Positions 26,162 to 35,536 of a DNA stretch of 64,000 nt are shown here, in pieces (position 1 is the stretch's first letter; each line of letters opens with the position of its first letter). Both the position numbers and the translations under genes were made by a program. Origin of the DNA: Pseudomonas pohangensis (GTDB taxonomy: Bacteria > Pseudomonadota > Gammaproteobacteria > Pseudomonadales > Pseudomonadaceae); contig NZ_LT629785.1 in assembly GCF_900105995.1 (NCBI RefSeq), positions 744,001-808,000 of the forward strand, written 5' to 3'. The notes beneath the pieces are model-generated. The model ran no database searches. It had not been told where the DNA came from and worked only from the letters and a program-made list of their open reading frames with translations.

Positions 26162-26761
26162 CTAGCTGGTATAGACCGGCCCGATGCCGAGACCCCAGAT
26201 CACGATCGACATGGCCATCATGCTGACCAGCATGACCAGGCCGATGGCCAGAATCGAGCTGGCATAGACAAAGCCTTCTTCTTCGGGAATACCCATGAAG
26301 GCCGGGATGCCGACATAAAGCAGGTACACCGTGTAGCAAATGGCTGCCGTGCCGACCAGCATGGCCAGCCAGAGGTTCGGGTAGAGTGCGGCCAGTCCGC
26401 CGATGAACAGGGGCGTGGCGTTGTACGCAGCAAACACCACGCACTGGGTGATCGTCGGTTTGGCGTCATAAGTGCGCGACATCCAGTGAATGAATGCACC
26501 CAGGGTAGCTACGCCCAGCAACATGGCCAGGTAGGTCAGAACGGTCATTTGCAGCGCACTGGCTTCGGTCAGTTTGACCGCGGCACCACCGCCAATTCTC
26601 CAGCCGACCTGGCTGGTACCGATATAGGCGCTGACTACCGGTATAGCCGCAAGGAACAGCACATGGGTGAAATACATGTGGCTGATGCTTTCCTCTTCGC
26701 CGCGAATTTCCTTCCATTCCTGATGCGGGTGTGTGAATAGCCCCACTACGTGATTGATCAT
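26162..26761 (-). CDS. Yip1-family inner-membrane protein
   Basis: I chose the ATG at 26761 because GGGGAGG lies seven bases upstream; the open frame extends to 26815. The 199-residue product begins INHVVGLFTHPHQEWKEI, the typical start of bacterial Yip1 proteins, and has five hydrophobic segments (for example VLTYLAMLLGVATLGAFIHW and LAMLVGTAAICYTVYLLYVG). Yip1 domains occur in membrane proteins of unclear function. It is a single gene with its own terminator. Confidence 0.85.
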   Translation of the reverse strand: MINHVVGLFTHPHQEWKEIRGEEESISHMYFTHVLFLAAIPVVSAYIGTSQVGWRIGGGAAVKLTEASALQMTVLTYLAMLLGVATLGAFIHWMSRTYDAKPTITQCVVFAAYNATPLFIGGLAALYPNLWLAMLVGTAAICYTVYLLYVGIPAFMGIPEEEGFVYASSILAIGLVMLVSMMAMSIVIWGLGIGPVYTS

Positions 26762-26924
26762 GCAAGCACCTCCCCTTATGGTACGGACGCTTCCGGCTAA
26801 GGGCCCTGCGCGCATCGCCAGCGCTGCCGGGTTCAGAGCTCAATCAGTGCGACCGTTCGTCGCAGTATAGGTCAGGGCTTTTCAATGAAACGGCCAGTCA
26901 TTAGAGCGAATTGGTCTTTAAAAG

Positions 26925-27521
26925 CTATTTGTAATAGCGATCAAGGATTTCCATTGCTTTGTTGATCGATTGCAGGCGGGTTGTGCTGCCGCCCCGGTCG
27001 GGGTGATGGATGCTGACCAGTTGCCGATAACGCTGCTTGATGATGCTCAGGGTGAGGTGCTCGCCGTGCCTGTCCAGCTCGAACAGTTCGATGGCAGCCT
27101 GTTTTTCATCACCGCCCTGCATGCGGCTCCAGAAGCTCATCAGCATGCGCTGCACATCCTGTTCGGTGGTGTTGCGCAGGTTGTCCATGTCCAGGTAGTA
27201 ACCGGCAAGGGCGTCATGCTCGTCGACAGCGCTGCCGGCTGTGTCCATGGCCAGCAGGCGAATGCAGGTCGGGCTGATCAGCAGTCGGCTCCGGCCTTCC
27301 TCCAGCAGCTGCTGGCGCAGCCGGTAGAGTGCATTGAACAGCAGGAAATGCGTGCGGAACAGCACCAGCCGATCCTTGATCTCCAGTTGCGGGATATGCG
27401 AGCTGTGCCGGGCTTTAAGCTGCCGGATCAGTTCGTATTCGCTGCAACCGCCAGGAAATTCGTGCAGCAGCAAGTGAACCTGATCAGCCAGATCCATTTG
27501 CGGGTCGAGTTCTTCATCCAT
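26925..27521 (-). CDS. DnaJ-related protein with C-terminal J-domain
   Basis: The product has 198 residues. The N-terminal 110 residues match the DNAJ_related family pattern (LLLHEFPGGCSEYELIRQL, LFRTHFLLFNALYRL). The C-terminal 45 residues are a J-domain with HPD at 173-175 (HHPDRGGS). The J-domain is at the C-terminus, opposite to DnaJ itself. It should stimulate an Hsp70 ATPase on unknown clients. It is divergent from ttcA with about 100 bases between them. Confidence 0.88.
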   Translation of the reverse strand: MDEELDPQMDLADQVHLLLHEFPGGCSEYELIRQLKARHSSHIPQLEIKDRLVLFRTHFLLFNALYRLRQQLLEEGRSRLLISPTCIRLLAMDTAGSAVDEHDALAGYYLDMDNLRNTTEQDVQRMLMSFWSRMQGGDEKQAAIELFELDRHGEHLTLSIIKQRYRQLVSIHHPDRGGSTTRLQSINKAMEILDRYYK

Positions 27522-27621
27522 CGTTCGAGTCTAGCAGCCAGCCGTGAACTACAGGGTGGGGCGGCTGCAGCTTTGTGGGTAAAATGGCCGACTTTCTATT
27601 GTCTCGAGACACACAGGCATC

Positions 27622-28446
27622 ATGGGCGAGCTTTCGGTAAACCAGAACAAATTGCAGAAGCGGCTGCGCCGCCTTGCCGGTGAGGCAATTGCCGACTTCA
27701 GCATGATCGAGGACGGCGACAAGGTGATGGTCTGCCTGTCGGGTGGCAAGGACAGTTACACCATGCTCGATATCCTGCTGTATTTGCAGAAGGTGGCACC
27801 CATCCGCTTCGAGCTGGTAGCAGTCAACATGGACCAGAAGCAGCCGGGCTTTCCCGAGCATGTACTGCCGCAGTACCTGGCCTCGATCGGCGTTGCCTAC
27901 CATGTCATCGAGAAGGACACCTACTCGGTGGTCAAGGAGAAGATTCCGGAAGGCAAGACCACCTGTTCGCTCTGCTCACGCCTGCGCCGCGGCACCCTGT
28001 ATACCTATGCCGACGAGATCGGTGCGACCAAGATGGCGCTCGGCCACCACCGCGATGACATTCTGGAAACCTTTTTTCTCAACATGTTCTACGGTGGCAC
28101 CCTCAAGGCCATGCCGCCCAAACTGCGCGCCGATGACGGGCGCAACGTGGTGATCCGGCCACTGGCCTATTGCAGCGAGAAGGACATCGAGGCGTACTCC
28201 CAGCTCAAGGCCTTTCCGATCATTCCGTGCAATCTGTGCGGTTCGCAGGAGAACCTGCAGCGTCAGGTGGTCAAGGACATGCTGCTGGAATGGGAGCGCA
28301 AGTCGCCGGGGCGCACCGAGATCATGTTCCGCGCCCTGCAGAATGTGGTGCCCTCGCAACTGGCCGACCGCAAGCTGTTCGACTTCAATAGCCTGAAGAT
28401 CGACGAAACGGCTACGCCGCGCTTTGTCGATGTGATGAATCTCTGA
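27622..28446 (+). CDS. ttcA: tRNA 2-thiocytidine(32) synthetase TtcA
   Basis: The product has 274 residues. The PP-loop SGGKDS is at 40-45. Two CxxC pairs (Cys115/Cys118 in CSLC and Cys203/Cys206 in CNLC) hold the iron-sulfur cluster and act in sulfur transfer. The enzyme adenylates and thiolates C32 of certain tRNAs. TAAAAT at about 27578 upstream could be its -10 element. The following glycosylase gene is 45 bases away on the same strand. Confidence 0.96.
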   Translation: MGELSVNQNKLQKRLRRLAGEAIADFSMIEDGDKVMVCLSGGKDSYTMLDILLYLQKVAPIRFELVAVNMDQKQPGFPEHVLPQYLASIGVAYHVIEKDTYSVVKEKIPEGKTTCSLCSRLRRGTLYTYADEIGATKMALGHHRDDILETFFLNMFYGGTLKAMPPKLRADDGRNVVIRPLAYCSEKDIEAYSQLKAFPIIPCNLCGSQENLQRQVVKDMLLEWERKSPGRTEIMFRALQNVVPSQLADRKLFDFNSLKIDETATPRFVDVMNL

Positions 28447-28491
28447 GAATGACCCGCCGGCCGCTGTCCGGGCCGCTTTGCGAGGCCGCTG

Positions 28492-29163
28492 ATGCGTGAC
28501 TACCAATGGTTGCATGAATATTGCCTGAACCGCTTCGGCTCGGCTGCGGCACTTGAGGCGCGCCTGCCCAGCCCGAATACGGACGCCGAACTGCGTGCGC
28601 TGGGCGACGACCGCTACCTGTCGCTGATCGCCTTGCGGGTCTTTCGTGCCGGTCTCAAACACAGCCTGGTGGATGCCAAGTGGCCGGCTTTCGAGCAGGC
28701 GTTTTTCGGCTTTGATCCCGAGAAGGTCGTGCTGATGGGCGGCGAGCATATCGAGCGGCTGATGCAGGACAAGCGGCTGATCCGCCATCTGGGCAAGCTC
28801 GCCAGCGTGCCGCGCAATGCGCAGTTCGTGCTGGATGTGGCGCGGGAAAAAGGCAGCTTTGGCGCCCTGATTGCGGACTGGCCGGTCAGCGACATCGTCG
28901 GCCTGTGGAAGTACCTTGCCCGGCATGGCGCCCAGCTCGGTGGACTGTCGGCGCCGCGGTTGTTGCGCATGATCGGCAAGGATACCTTTGTCCCTACCAA
29001 TGACGTGGTTGCCGCCCTGAAGGCGCAAGGTATCGTCGACAAGCAACCCACCAGCCTGAAAGAGCTGGCCGCTGTGCAGGCGGCCTTCAGTCACTGGCAT
29101 GCGCAGAGTGGTCGGCCGTTGTGCCAGCTCTCGGTGATGCTGGCGCATACGGTCAATCACTGA
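28492..29163 (+). CDS. DNA-3-methyladenine glycosylase I-like protein
   Basis: The product has 223 residues. The middle region (LRVFRAGLKHSLVDAKWPAF) has the FRAGL helix-hairpin found in the Tag family of DNA glycosylases. The N-terminus differs from E. coli Tag and the zinc-snap cysteines are not obvious, so it belongs to a divergent branch. It would remove alkylated bases if active. It lies between ttcA and the sirtuin gene on the same strand and may share their transcript. Confidence 0.65.
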   Translation: MRDYQWLHEYCLNRFGSAAALEARLPSPNTDAELRALGDDRYLSLIALRVFRAGLKHSLVDAKWPAFEQAFFGFDPEKVVLMGGEHIERLMQDKRLIRHLGKLASVPRNAQFVLDVAREKGSFGALIADWPVSDIVGLWKYLARHGAQLGGLSAPRLLRMIGKDTFVPTNDVVAALKAQGIVDKQPTSLKELAAVQAAFSHWHAQSGRPLCQLSVMLAHTVNH

Positions 29164-29212
29164 TCCTACCCGGCGGGCTTTCAGCAGCATGCGGCTATTG
29201 AGGAAGATTCAT

Positions 29213-29986
29213 ATGCAGCGGGAGATACTGGCGGTTGCCCGTGCTATCGATAACGCCGAGCGCATCTTGATCATAACCGGCGCGGGGCTCTCGGCGGATT
29301 CCGGGCTGCCGACCTACCGTGGCCTCAATGGCCTGTATAACGGTCTGACCGCCGAAGGCATGAGCATCGAGGAAGCACTCTCCGGGCCGGTTCTGCGCGA
29401 CAACCCGGCACTGTGCTGGAAGTATCTGGCCGAATTGGGGCGAGCCTGTCTGGATGCCGAGCCCAATGCCGGTCATCGGGCTATTGCCGAGTTGCAGCGC
29501 CGCAAGCCGCAATGCTGGGTACTGACGCAGAACATCGATGGTTTTCATCGTCGCGCCGGCTCGCCGGCTGAGCGCCTGATCAGCATTCATGGCGATATCG
29601 AGCCTTTGTACTGCCAGTCCTGTGGTACCGAGGATAAGAACCTGCTGGCGGCGCTGGAGCACGGCTTGCCGCCAGAGTGTCAGGCCTGTGCCGGCATTCT
29701 TCGGCCACCGGTGGTGCTGTTCGGGGAAATGCTGCCCGAGGCGGAAATTGATCTGCTCTACAGCGAATTGAACAAAGGCTTCGAGCTGGTGCTGGTAGTC
29801 GGCACCAGTGCCAGTTTCCCCTATATATATGAGCCGGTATTGCGTACGCGGCGGGCGGGCGGGATCACCGTTGAGATCAATCCTGACCTGACAGCCCTGA
29901 GCCGCAGTGTTGATGTGCGCCTGGAAGGAAGGGCATTAGATGTCCTGGAAAAGATACTGGGTCACATTCTGAAAGATAAAATTTGA
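29213..29986 (+). CDS. Sir2-family NAD-dependent protein deacylase
   Basis: From the ATG at 29213, with GAGGAAG six bases upstream, the product has 257 residues; the frame starts at 29189. The NAD-binding motif TGAGLSADSGLPTYRG is at 22-37, followed by TQNIDGFHRRAG, the catalytic histidine in SIHGD, a four-cysteine zinc site (CQSC and CQAC) and VVGTSASFPY. It is a cytosolic deacylase. The residues normally used to recognise succinyl groups in class III sirtuins are not evident, so the preferred acyl group is open. Confidence 0.92.
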   Translation: MQREILAVARAIDNAERILIITGAGLSADSGLPTYRGLNGLYNGLTAEGMSIEEALSGPVLRDNPALCWKYLAELGRACLDAEPNAGHRAIAELQRRKPQCWVLTQNIDGFHRRAGSPAERLISIHGDIEPLYCQSCGTEDKNLLAALEHGLPPECQACAGILRPPVVLFGEMLPEAEIDLLYSELNKGFELVLVVGTSASFPYIYEPVLRTRRAGGITVEINPDLTALSRSVDVRLEGRALDVLEKILGHILKDKI

Positions 29987-30046
29987 AAAAACAGGGTCTT
30001 TCGGGTACTTTCGCGCATCCTTTAATCAAATGACACGGTCGTGCCT

Positions 30047-30634
30047 ATGTTAAATCGCACTGCACCCCTCGTGCCTTTGCTCTTCACTTTGCTCCTCACG
30101 GCCTGCGCGGGGAACACCAGTCGTGCCCCTGTTGCTGCATATGTACCGCCGCCTGCAGCCGAGCTTGAACAGGATCAGGTGGCGGACCTGATAGATGACA
30201 AGAGCTATGAACTGCCAAGTCTGGCCGACAGTATTCTCGACCGCGGCTTCGAGCTGGTAGGTACCCCTTACCGCTATGGTGGTGCCTCGACCAAGACCGG
30301 TTTTGATTGCAGCGGCTTCATCGGCTATCTGTTCCGCGAAGAAGCGGGTATCACCCTTCCCCGTTCAACGCGCGAGATGATCAATCTGGATGCCCCGTTG
30401 GTGGCACGCAAGGATCTCGAGCCGGGCGACATCATTTTCTTCAATAACCGCGGCCGTGGTCGCGTCAGTCACGCCGGTATTTATATTGGTGATGACCAGT
30501 TCATTCATTCGGCAAGCCGTCACAGCGGTGTGCGGGTTGACAGCCTGTCTGATCGTTACTGGCGCAGCAGTTACATCGAAGCCAAGCGCGTTCTCGATCT
30601 GGCTGCCCTGCACACCGGGCCGTCACACCGCTGA
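30047..30634 (+). CDS. NlpC/P60 lipoprotein (peptidoglycan endopeptidase), first of pair
   Basis: The product has 195 residues from the ATG at 30047; a GTG two codons earlier is possible. A lipoprotein signal ends in LLTAC. The C40 peptidase core has YRYGGASTKTGFDCSGF with the catalytic cysteine, then SHAGIYIGDDQFIHS with the catalytic histidine. The family cleaves peptide stems of peptidoglycan in the periplasm. It is followed 72 bases later by a paralogue in the same orientation, so the two probably form a unit. Confidence 0.9.
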   Translation: MLNRTAPLVPLLFTLLLTACAGNTSRAPVAAYVPPPAAELEQDQVADLIDDKSYELPSLADSILDRGFELVGTPYRYGGASTKTGFDCSGFIGYLFREEAGITLPRSTREMINLDAPLVARKDLEPGDIIFFNNRGRGRVSHAGIYIGDDQFIHSASRHSGVRVDSLSDRYWRSSYIEAKRVLDLAALHTGPSHR

Positions 30635-30706
30635 GCCTCCGACTGGTCTTGCAGCCTTGCCGGCAAGTCGGCAAAGTGTTGAAAACAAGACCAGCCCGGA
30701 TCGCTG

Positions 30707-31204
30707 ATGGCCAACTTCACCCGTTTTTTTCTGCTCGGCCTGATTGCATTGCTGTCGGCTTGCGCCAGTGATGTTCAGCGCGAGCCGGTCAGTGCTGCTG
30801 CCGGTGTTTATTCGCCGGTTGCCGAAGACGTGCTGATCCGTGCCATTGGCCTGGTGGGTACACCCTACCGCTATGGCGGCAATACACCGGACAGTGGTTT
30901 CGACTGCAGCGGGCTGATCGGCTATGTCTACAGGGATGCTGCCGGTATCAGCCTGCCGCGAACCACGCGGGCAATGAGCGGCATGGGTGTGCCGGTGCTG
31001 GCGCGCAATGCCTTGCAGCCGGGTGACCTGCTGTTCTTCGCCACCGCCGGTGGCAGAACGGTCAGCCATGCCGGCATATACGTGGGCGAAGGCCGCTTTG
31101 TGCACGCGCCAAGCAGCGGTGGAACCGTCAGGCTGGACAGCCTGTCCAACACCTACTGGACCAAATCCTATCTGAACGCCAAGCGAATTCTGGCCGGCAG
31201 TTAA
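30707..31204 (+). CDS. NlpC/P60 lipoprotein (peptidoglycan endopeptidase), second of pair
   Basis: The product has 165 residues with lipobox LLSAC. The active-site segments YRYGGNTPDSGFDCSGL and SHAGIYVGEGRFVHAP parallel those of the preceding gene, so the pair arose by duplication. This copy has a shorter linker between lipobox and catalytic domain (about 35 residues less), which may change how far it reaches from the outer membrane. It ends six bases before the O-methyltransferase gene. Confidence 0.9.
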   Translation: MANFTRFFLLGLIALLSACASDVQREPVSAAAGVYSPVAEDVLIRAIGLVGTPYRYGGNTPDSGFDCSGLIGYVYRDAAGISLPRTTRAMSGMGVPVLARNALQPGDLLFFATAGGRTVSHAGIYVGEGRFVHAPSSGGTVRLDSLSNTYWTKSYLNAKRILAGS

Positions 31205-31210
31205 AAGACC

Positions 31211-31873
31211 ATGAGCAATCGCACGCTGAATCTGGATGATGCACTTTACGGCTATCTGCTGGATGTCTCCCTGCGCGAGACGCCGCTGCAGCAGCGCCTG
31301 CGCGAGGAAACCGCCGCATTGCCGGTGGCCCAGTGGCAAATTGCCCCCGAACAGGGGCAGTTCATGGCGCTTCTGGTACAGCTGAGCGGTGCGCGGCGGC
31401 TGCTCGAAATAGGCACTTTTACCGGCTACAGCGCCTTGAGCATGGCAATGGCGCTGCCGGAAGACGGCCATCTGCTGTGCTGCGACATTGACCAGCAGTA
31501 CACCGACATTGCCCGGCGTTACTGGAAGGAAGCCGGCGTTGCCGGGCGCATCGAGTTGCGTCTGGCCCCCGCGCTTGAAACCCTCGGCGCGCTGGTGCGT
31601 GAGGGCAAGGCGGGCAGCTTTGACCTGATATTCGTGGATGCCGACAAGGCCAATTATCCGGCCTATCTGGAGCATGCCCTGATTCTGGCGCGCAGCGGCG
31701 GACTGATTCTGTTCGACAACACCCTGTGGAGCGGCCGGGTGCTGGAGAGCCGCCCGGAGACGGCGGATACGCGCGCGATCCAGTCCCTCAACCGGCGCCT
31801 CAAGGTGGATCAGCGCGTGGATATTTCGCTGTTGCCACTGGGGGACGGGCTGACGCTCTGCCGCAAACGCTGA
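31211..31873 (+). CDS. O-methyltransferase (family 3, COMT-like)
   Basis: The product has 220 residues. LEIGTFTGYSALSMA is motif I, DLIFVDADKANYPAY carries the metal-binding aspartate, and LILFDNTLWSGRV is the conserved block of class I metal-dependent O-methyltransferases. It probably methylates a catechol-like small molecule in the cytosol. It starts six bases after the second NlpC gene and is likely co-transcribed with it by proximity, without functional linkage that I can see. Confidence 0.9.
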   Translation: MSNRTLNLDDALYGYLLDVSLRETPLQQRLREETAALPVAQWQIAPEQGQFMALLVQLSGARRLLEIGTFTGYSALSMAMALPEDGHLLCCDIDQQYTDIARRYWKEAGVAGRIELRLAPALETLGALVREGKAGSFDLIFVDADKANYPAYLEHALILARSGGLILFDNTLWSGRVLESRPETADTRAIQSLNRRLKVDQRVDISLLPLGDGLTLCRKR

Positions 31874-31880
31874 GGCTCGA

Positions 31881-32243
31881 TCAGCTGCTCTTCAGTCCCT
31901 CGGCATGCTGAGCCAGGTCATCAGTGCGGGCAGCCATGATGAAATCGTTCCTGTGCAGACCGGCCAGCGCATGGGTCCACCAGCGGACCGTCACCTTGCC
32001 CCACTCGGTGACCAGTTGCGGATGATGATTCTGTGCTTCGCTGATGCTGCCGACCTGATTGCTGAAGGCCAGCGCCTGGCTGAAATTGCTGAACAGGTAG
32101 GTTTTACTCAATTGCGCCATGCCGTCAGTGCTGCTCAGCTGCCACCCAGGCAGTTGCTGCAGCAGTGCTGTGCATTGCTCCGCCGAGAGTGCTTTGCTGC
32201 CTGCGCTGCAGGCTTCGCAGGAACTGCGGCTTAAAGGGTTCAT
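31881..32243 (-). CDS. phhB: Pterin-4a-carbinolamine dehydratase
   Basis: The product has 120 residues. AQNHHPQL with paired histidines and the WTHALAGLHRNDFIMA C-terminal block are diagnostic of the PCD/DCoH family. The enzyme dehydrates 4a-hydroxytetrahydrobiopterin formed by phenylalanine hydroxylase. No phhA or aromatic catabolism gene is adjacent here. The N-terminal 18 residues (SRSSCEACSAGSKALS) match the usual bacterial leader. Confidence 0.92.
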   Translation of the reverse strand: MNPLSRSSCEACSAGSKALSAEQCTALLQQLPGWQLSSTDGMAQLSKTYLFSNFSQALAFSNQVGSISEAQNHHPQLVTEWGKVTVRWWTHALAGLHRNDFIMAARTDDLAQHAEGLKSS

Positions 32244-32277
32244 GGCCGGCCTCGTCCATGCTGTTGTGACATGCTAG

Positions 32278-34476
32278 TCATTGGCTGCTGCTGTCCAGGC
32301 TGATTGATCCCGGAACCAGCGGGGCCAGCAGTTCAGTGTTGATGCTGAAGTCGCTGATTTCAATTGCCCCCTGGCCCTGGGCGAGCAAATGGAAGGAAAA
32401 GGCTTTGCGACCTTCGTCGTTGTCGAAGCCGAAACTGACCTGCATCGGCGTGCCATAGTCGAGGACCGGTAGCGCGGGAATCGGCAGTTGTACTTCGCGG
32501 TCGAACTCCTTGGTCTTGAGCTGGAACAGTGCACCCGTGGCGCTGGGATTAAGCGCACGAATGCTCAGTTTTACCGTGGTGTGGGAGCCTTTGGGCAGCT
32601 CCAGATACTGTGCGCCAATCAGATTGTCGGCCCAGTCATCGCGACTGGTTTGTTTCAGATTGATGCGTTCACGGGTGGCGAACTGGTATTGCCGGGGCGC
32701 CTCACCGCTGAGCAGTGACTGGTCGAGCTGGCTGCTCTGCTGTGCCAGCAAACGGCCCTCGTGCCTGCTGCTACGTCCGAGAAAGCGTGCCTGATCGGCA
32801 ATGAAGCCGCTGCTGGCATAGCTGCGGCAGATCTGCTGGAAATCACATTCGATGAAGTGACCCTGACCATCGTGCTTGCGCAACATGCCGTTGGTGTAGG
32901 AAAGCATCTGACGGCCACTGCTGTAGTTGCGCAGCAGCGAGCGACCGCTGATATTTTCCGGCATCGGCAGTCTCAGGTAGTCGAGTATTGTGGCGGTCAG
33001 GTCGACATGCCCGTAGACCCCGGATTTCACTGCCGGCAACTGTGCCTGTTCCGGGGCGAGAAGCAGGTTGAAGCCCCAGGCGGATGCCAGGCGCTGCTTT
33101 TCAATGCCGTGGGATTCATCGGATGTGATGATCACCAGGGTGTCCTTGAGTACTCCCTGGCGCTCCAGTGCGCTGAGGAAGCTGGCAACGGCATCGTCCA
33201 GATAGGCAATGGCTGCAGTCTTGGCGTCCGGGTAGCGCTGCAGATAAGCATCCGGTGCTGAGTAGGGCTGATGGGTGCCCACCGTCATCAGGGTGAGCAT
33301 CCAGGGCTGCTTTTTCTTGCGCAACTGTTTCACGTAAAGCAGCGTTCCTTCGAAAAACGCCTTGTCGTCCATGCCCCAGGGGAAATCGATATACGCCTTG
33401 TTGGGGAACCAGTTGCGGCCCAGGGTTTTGTCAAACCCCATCTGCGGCATGATGCGATCCTTGGCCATGAAGCGCAGCCCGGCGCCCTGCAGGAAGTGGG
33501 TGCTGTAACCTGCGGCATGCAGCTGTGCCGGCAAGCACTGGGCGGCGCGTTGCGGATTGTTCAGCAGTTCGAGCCCTTTCGGTGTGCCGGAGTCGAACTT
33601 GTTGTAATCGCCGCAGAGCATCGCGTACAGGCCGCGGATGGTCTGGTGACCGTGCAGGACATAGTCCGGTGTGGTCATGGCACGGGCCGCCCACTGGCTC
33701 AGTTTGGGCATCGGATCGAGCGGGTAGCTGCTGCTCAACGCCGCACGGCTGGTGGCGATATAGGCACCGGGTATGCCTTCCAGGGTAATGATCAGTACGT
33801 TGCGGGCTTTGCCCTTGCTTTCCAGCAGCGGGCTGCCGGACAGGTCGAGGGCTGTCAGCGGCAGCATGTCCGCCGCTTGCAGGCTGTCATCGGGGCTCAG
33901 CCAGCCTTCAATCTTGCGCTGTGCGGCGCTGAGTTCTTCGGCGAGCAATTTGTGCGGCAGGTTGAACTGTTGCCACTGTGCGGCTTCGCTCGGTGCCTGA
34001 AATTGATCGAGAGCATGCCCGCCGAGCAAGGCGGCGGGCAGCAGGTACAGCCAGCGGGGCAGGGCCGCAGCTTGCCGGTGGCCACCCAGCAGCACACAGA
34101 GCAGTATGCCGCCGGCCAGTGCAGCCAACAGCAGCGGATGGGCAATCTTGCCGCCGTGGGTGGTGTTGCCGACGAACTGCGGATCCAGCAGGTATTGCAG
34201 GTCGCCCGGTTCCGGCATGCGCCCCACTGCGGCCACCAGCTCAACGCTGCCCACCAGCATGACAGCCCAGGCGGCCAGCACGATGGCTACCAGCAGCCGG
34301 GAACGGTTGAACAGCAGCAACGCCAATAGCAGGCCAATGCCCAGATCGGAGACCACGCCGGCATGATCCCACCAGCCCAGCGAATGGCGGCTGAACAGCG
34401 GCACCCCGACCAGCAGGCTGATCAGTGCCAGCCCGGAGAGACTGCGGGATGACAGCAGGTGACCGAGAGGCTTCAC
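32278..34476 (-). CDS. LtaS-like membrane sulfatase / phosphoglycerol transferase family protein
   Basis: The product has 732 residues. The first 170 residues contain about five membrane helices (for example LISLLVGVPLFS, LLLALLLFNRSRLLVAIVLA, LLLAALAGGILLCVLLGG). The extracytoplasmic domain from about 215 is of the alkaline phosphatase/sulfatase type: NVLIITLEGIPGAY supplies the nucleophile threonine region, MTVGTHQPY and VIITSDESHG the metal ligands. Members transfer phosphoglycerol or phosphoethanolamine to glycans. The C-terminal 120 residues are an extra beta-rich part. The gene is monocistronic by position. Confidence 0.83.
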   Translation of the reverse strand: MKPLGHLLSSRSLSGLALISLLVGVPLFSRHSLGWWDHAGVVSDLGIGLLLALLLFNRSRLLVAIVLAAWAVMLVGSVELVAAVGRMPEPGDLQYLLDPQFVGNTTHGGKIAHPLLLAALAGGILLCVLLGGHRQAAALPRWLYLLPAALLGGHALDQFQAPSEAAQWQQFNLPHKLLAEELSAAQRKIEGWLSPDDSLQAADMLPLTALDLSGSPLLESKGKARNVLIITLEGIPGAYIATSRAALSSSYPLDPMPKLSQWAARAMTTPDYVLHGHQTIRGLYAMLCGDYNKFDSGTPKGLELLNNPQRAAQCLPAQLHAAGYSTHFLQGAGLRFMAKDRIMPQMGFDKTLGRNWFPNKAYIDFPWGMDDKAFFEGTLLYVKQLRKKKQPWMLTLMTVGTHQPYSAPDAYLQRYPDAKTAAIAYLDDAVASFLSALERQGVLKDTLVIITSDESHGIEKQRLASAWGFNLLLAPEQAQLPAVKSGVYGHVDLTATILDYLRLPMPENISGRSLLRNYSSGRQMLSYTNGMLRKHDGQGHFIECDFQQICRSYASSGFIADQARFLGRSSRHEGRLLAQQSSQLDQSLLSGEAPRQYQFATRERINLKQTSRDDWADNLIGAQYLELPKGSHTTVKLSIRALNPSATGALFQLKTKEFDREVQLPIPALPVLDYGTPMQVSFGFDNDEGRKAFSFHLLAQGQGAIEISDFSINTELLAPLVPGSISLDSSSQ

Positions 34477-34656
34477 AAATGCTCCGCGAGGGCTGGGGCA
34501 GCCCGGTGAAAGAAGTAAACAGCGGCGGTGTCGATGGTTTTCATGACATGATTCTGAAACATGCCTGTGCTAAGCGCCAGCGCTTAAACCGCTGGCGGCT
34601 CGTAAATGCAGGTGTTTAGGGCCTAGAATGCCGGCCTGGTTCTGTGGGTACTCAAG

Positions 34657-35490
34657 ATGGCGCTGATAGGTCGATTCAACTCGCTGCAGGTGATCAAACA
34701 TACGGACTTCGGTCTTTACCTCGATGGCGGGCCGGACGGAGAAATTCTCTTGCCCAACCGCTACGTGCCCAAGGGCGAACCGAGCGAGGACGGTGACTGG
34801 CTCAACGTGTTTCTCTACCTCGACAGCGAGGACCGGCTGATAGCCACCACCGAGCGGCCGAAAATCCAGGTCGGTGGTTTCGCCAGCCTTAAGGTGGCGG
34901 CGATCAACAGCATCGGCCTGTTTCTCGACTGGGGTCTGCCCAAGGACCTGCTCTTGCCGCACTCCGAAGAAAAGCGTCCGTTGCAGGTAGGCGACTACTG
35001 TGTGGTGCACGCCTATCTCGACAAGCGCAGCAAGCGCATCACTGCCACGGCGCGGCTCGATCGTTACCTGGACCTGGTGCCGGCCAGCTATGCAGTTGGA
35101 GAGGAAGTCGAGTTGCTGGTGGTGGAGAAAACCGACCTCGGTTTCAAGGCCATCATCAATGGCAAGCATTGGGGGCTGATTCACAAGAACGAGGTGTTCC
35201 GGTTTCTGCGCCCGGGCATGCAGGAGAAGGGTTTCATTCGCGAATTGCGCACTGACGGCAAGATCAGTCTGAGCCTGCAGCCGGTTGGCCAGGCGCTGGG
35301 CGATCTGGGTGAGCAGATACTCGAGGCGCTACGTCAGAATGACGGCCGGATTGAAGTGGGCGACAAGAGTCCGCCTGAGCTGGTGGCCAAACTGTTCGGG
35401 GTCAGCAAGGGTAACTTCAAAAAGGCTATCGGCGGCTTGTACAAGCGCGGCCTGATCGTCATTCAGGACGATTGCATCGCGCTGGTCTGA
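34657..35490 (+). CDS. cvfB: CvfB-family S1 RNA-binding protein
   Basis: The product has 277 residues. It has the CvfB layout of three S1-like domains (FNSLQVIKHTDFGLYLD; FASLKVAAINSIGLFLDWG; LVVEKTDLGFKAII) and a C-terminal winged helix (LVAKLFGVSKGNFKKAIGGL). The Staphylococcus homologue binds RNA and affects virulence gene expression; the role here is unknown. It is a stand-alone gene followed by a hairpin. Confidence 0.9.
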   Translation: MALIGRFNSLQVIKHTDFGLYLDGGPDGEILLPNRYVPKGEPSEDGDWLNVFLYLDSEDRLIATTERPKIQVGGFASLKVAAINSIGLFLDWGLPKDLLLPHSEEKRPLQVGDYCVVHAYLDKRSKRITATARLDRYLDLVPASYAVGEEVELLVVEKTDLGFKAIINGKHWGLIHKNEVFRFLRPGMQEKGFIRELRTDGKISLSLQPVGQALGDLGEQILEALRQNDGRIEVGDKSPPELVAKLFGVSKGNFKKAIGGLYKRGLIVIQDDCIALV

Positions 35491-35536
35491 GGTGGCGGAT
35501 TGCCAGAGGGGGGGCTGCTGTATCGGGTTGTGCAAA

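Noticed and set aside
27976..29190. Open frame of 404 codons on the minus strand
   Set aside because: It is antisense to ttcA and the glycosylase gene, both clearly real, and has no recognisable domain.
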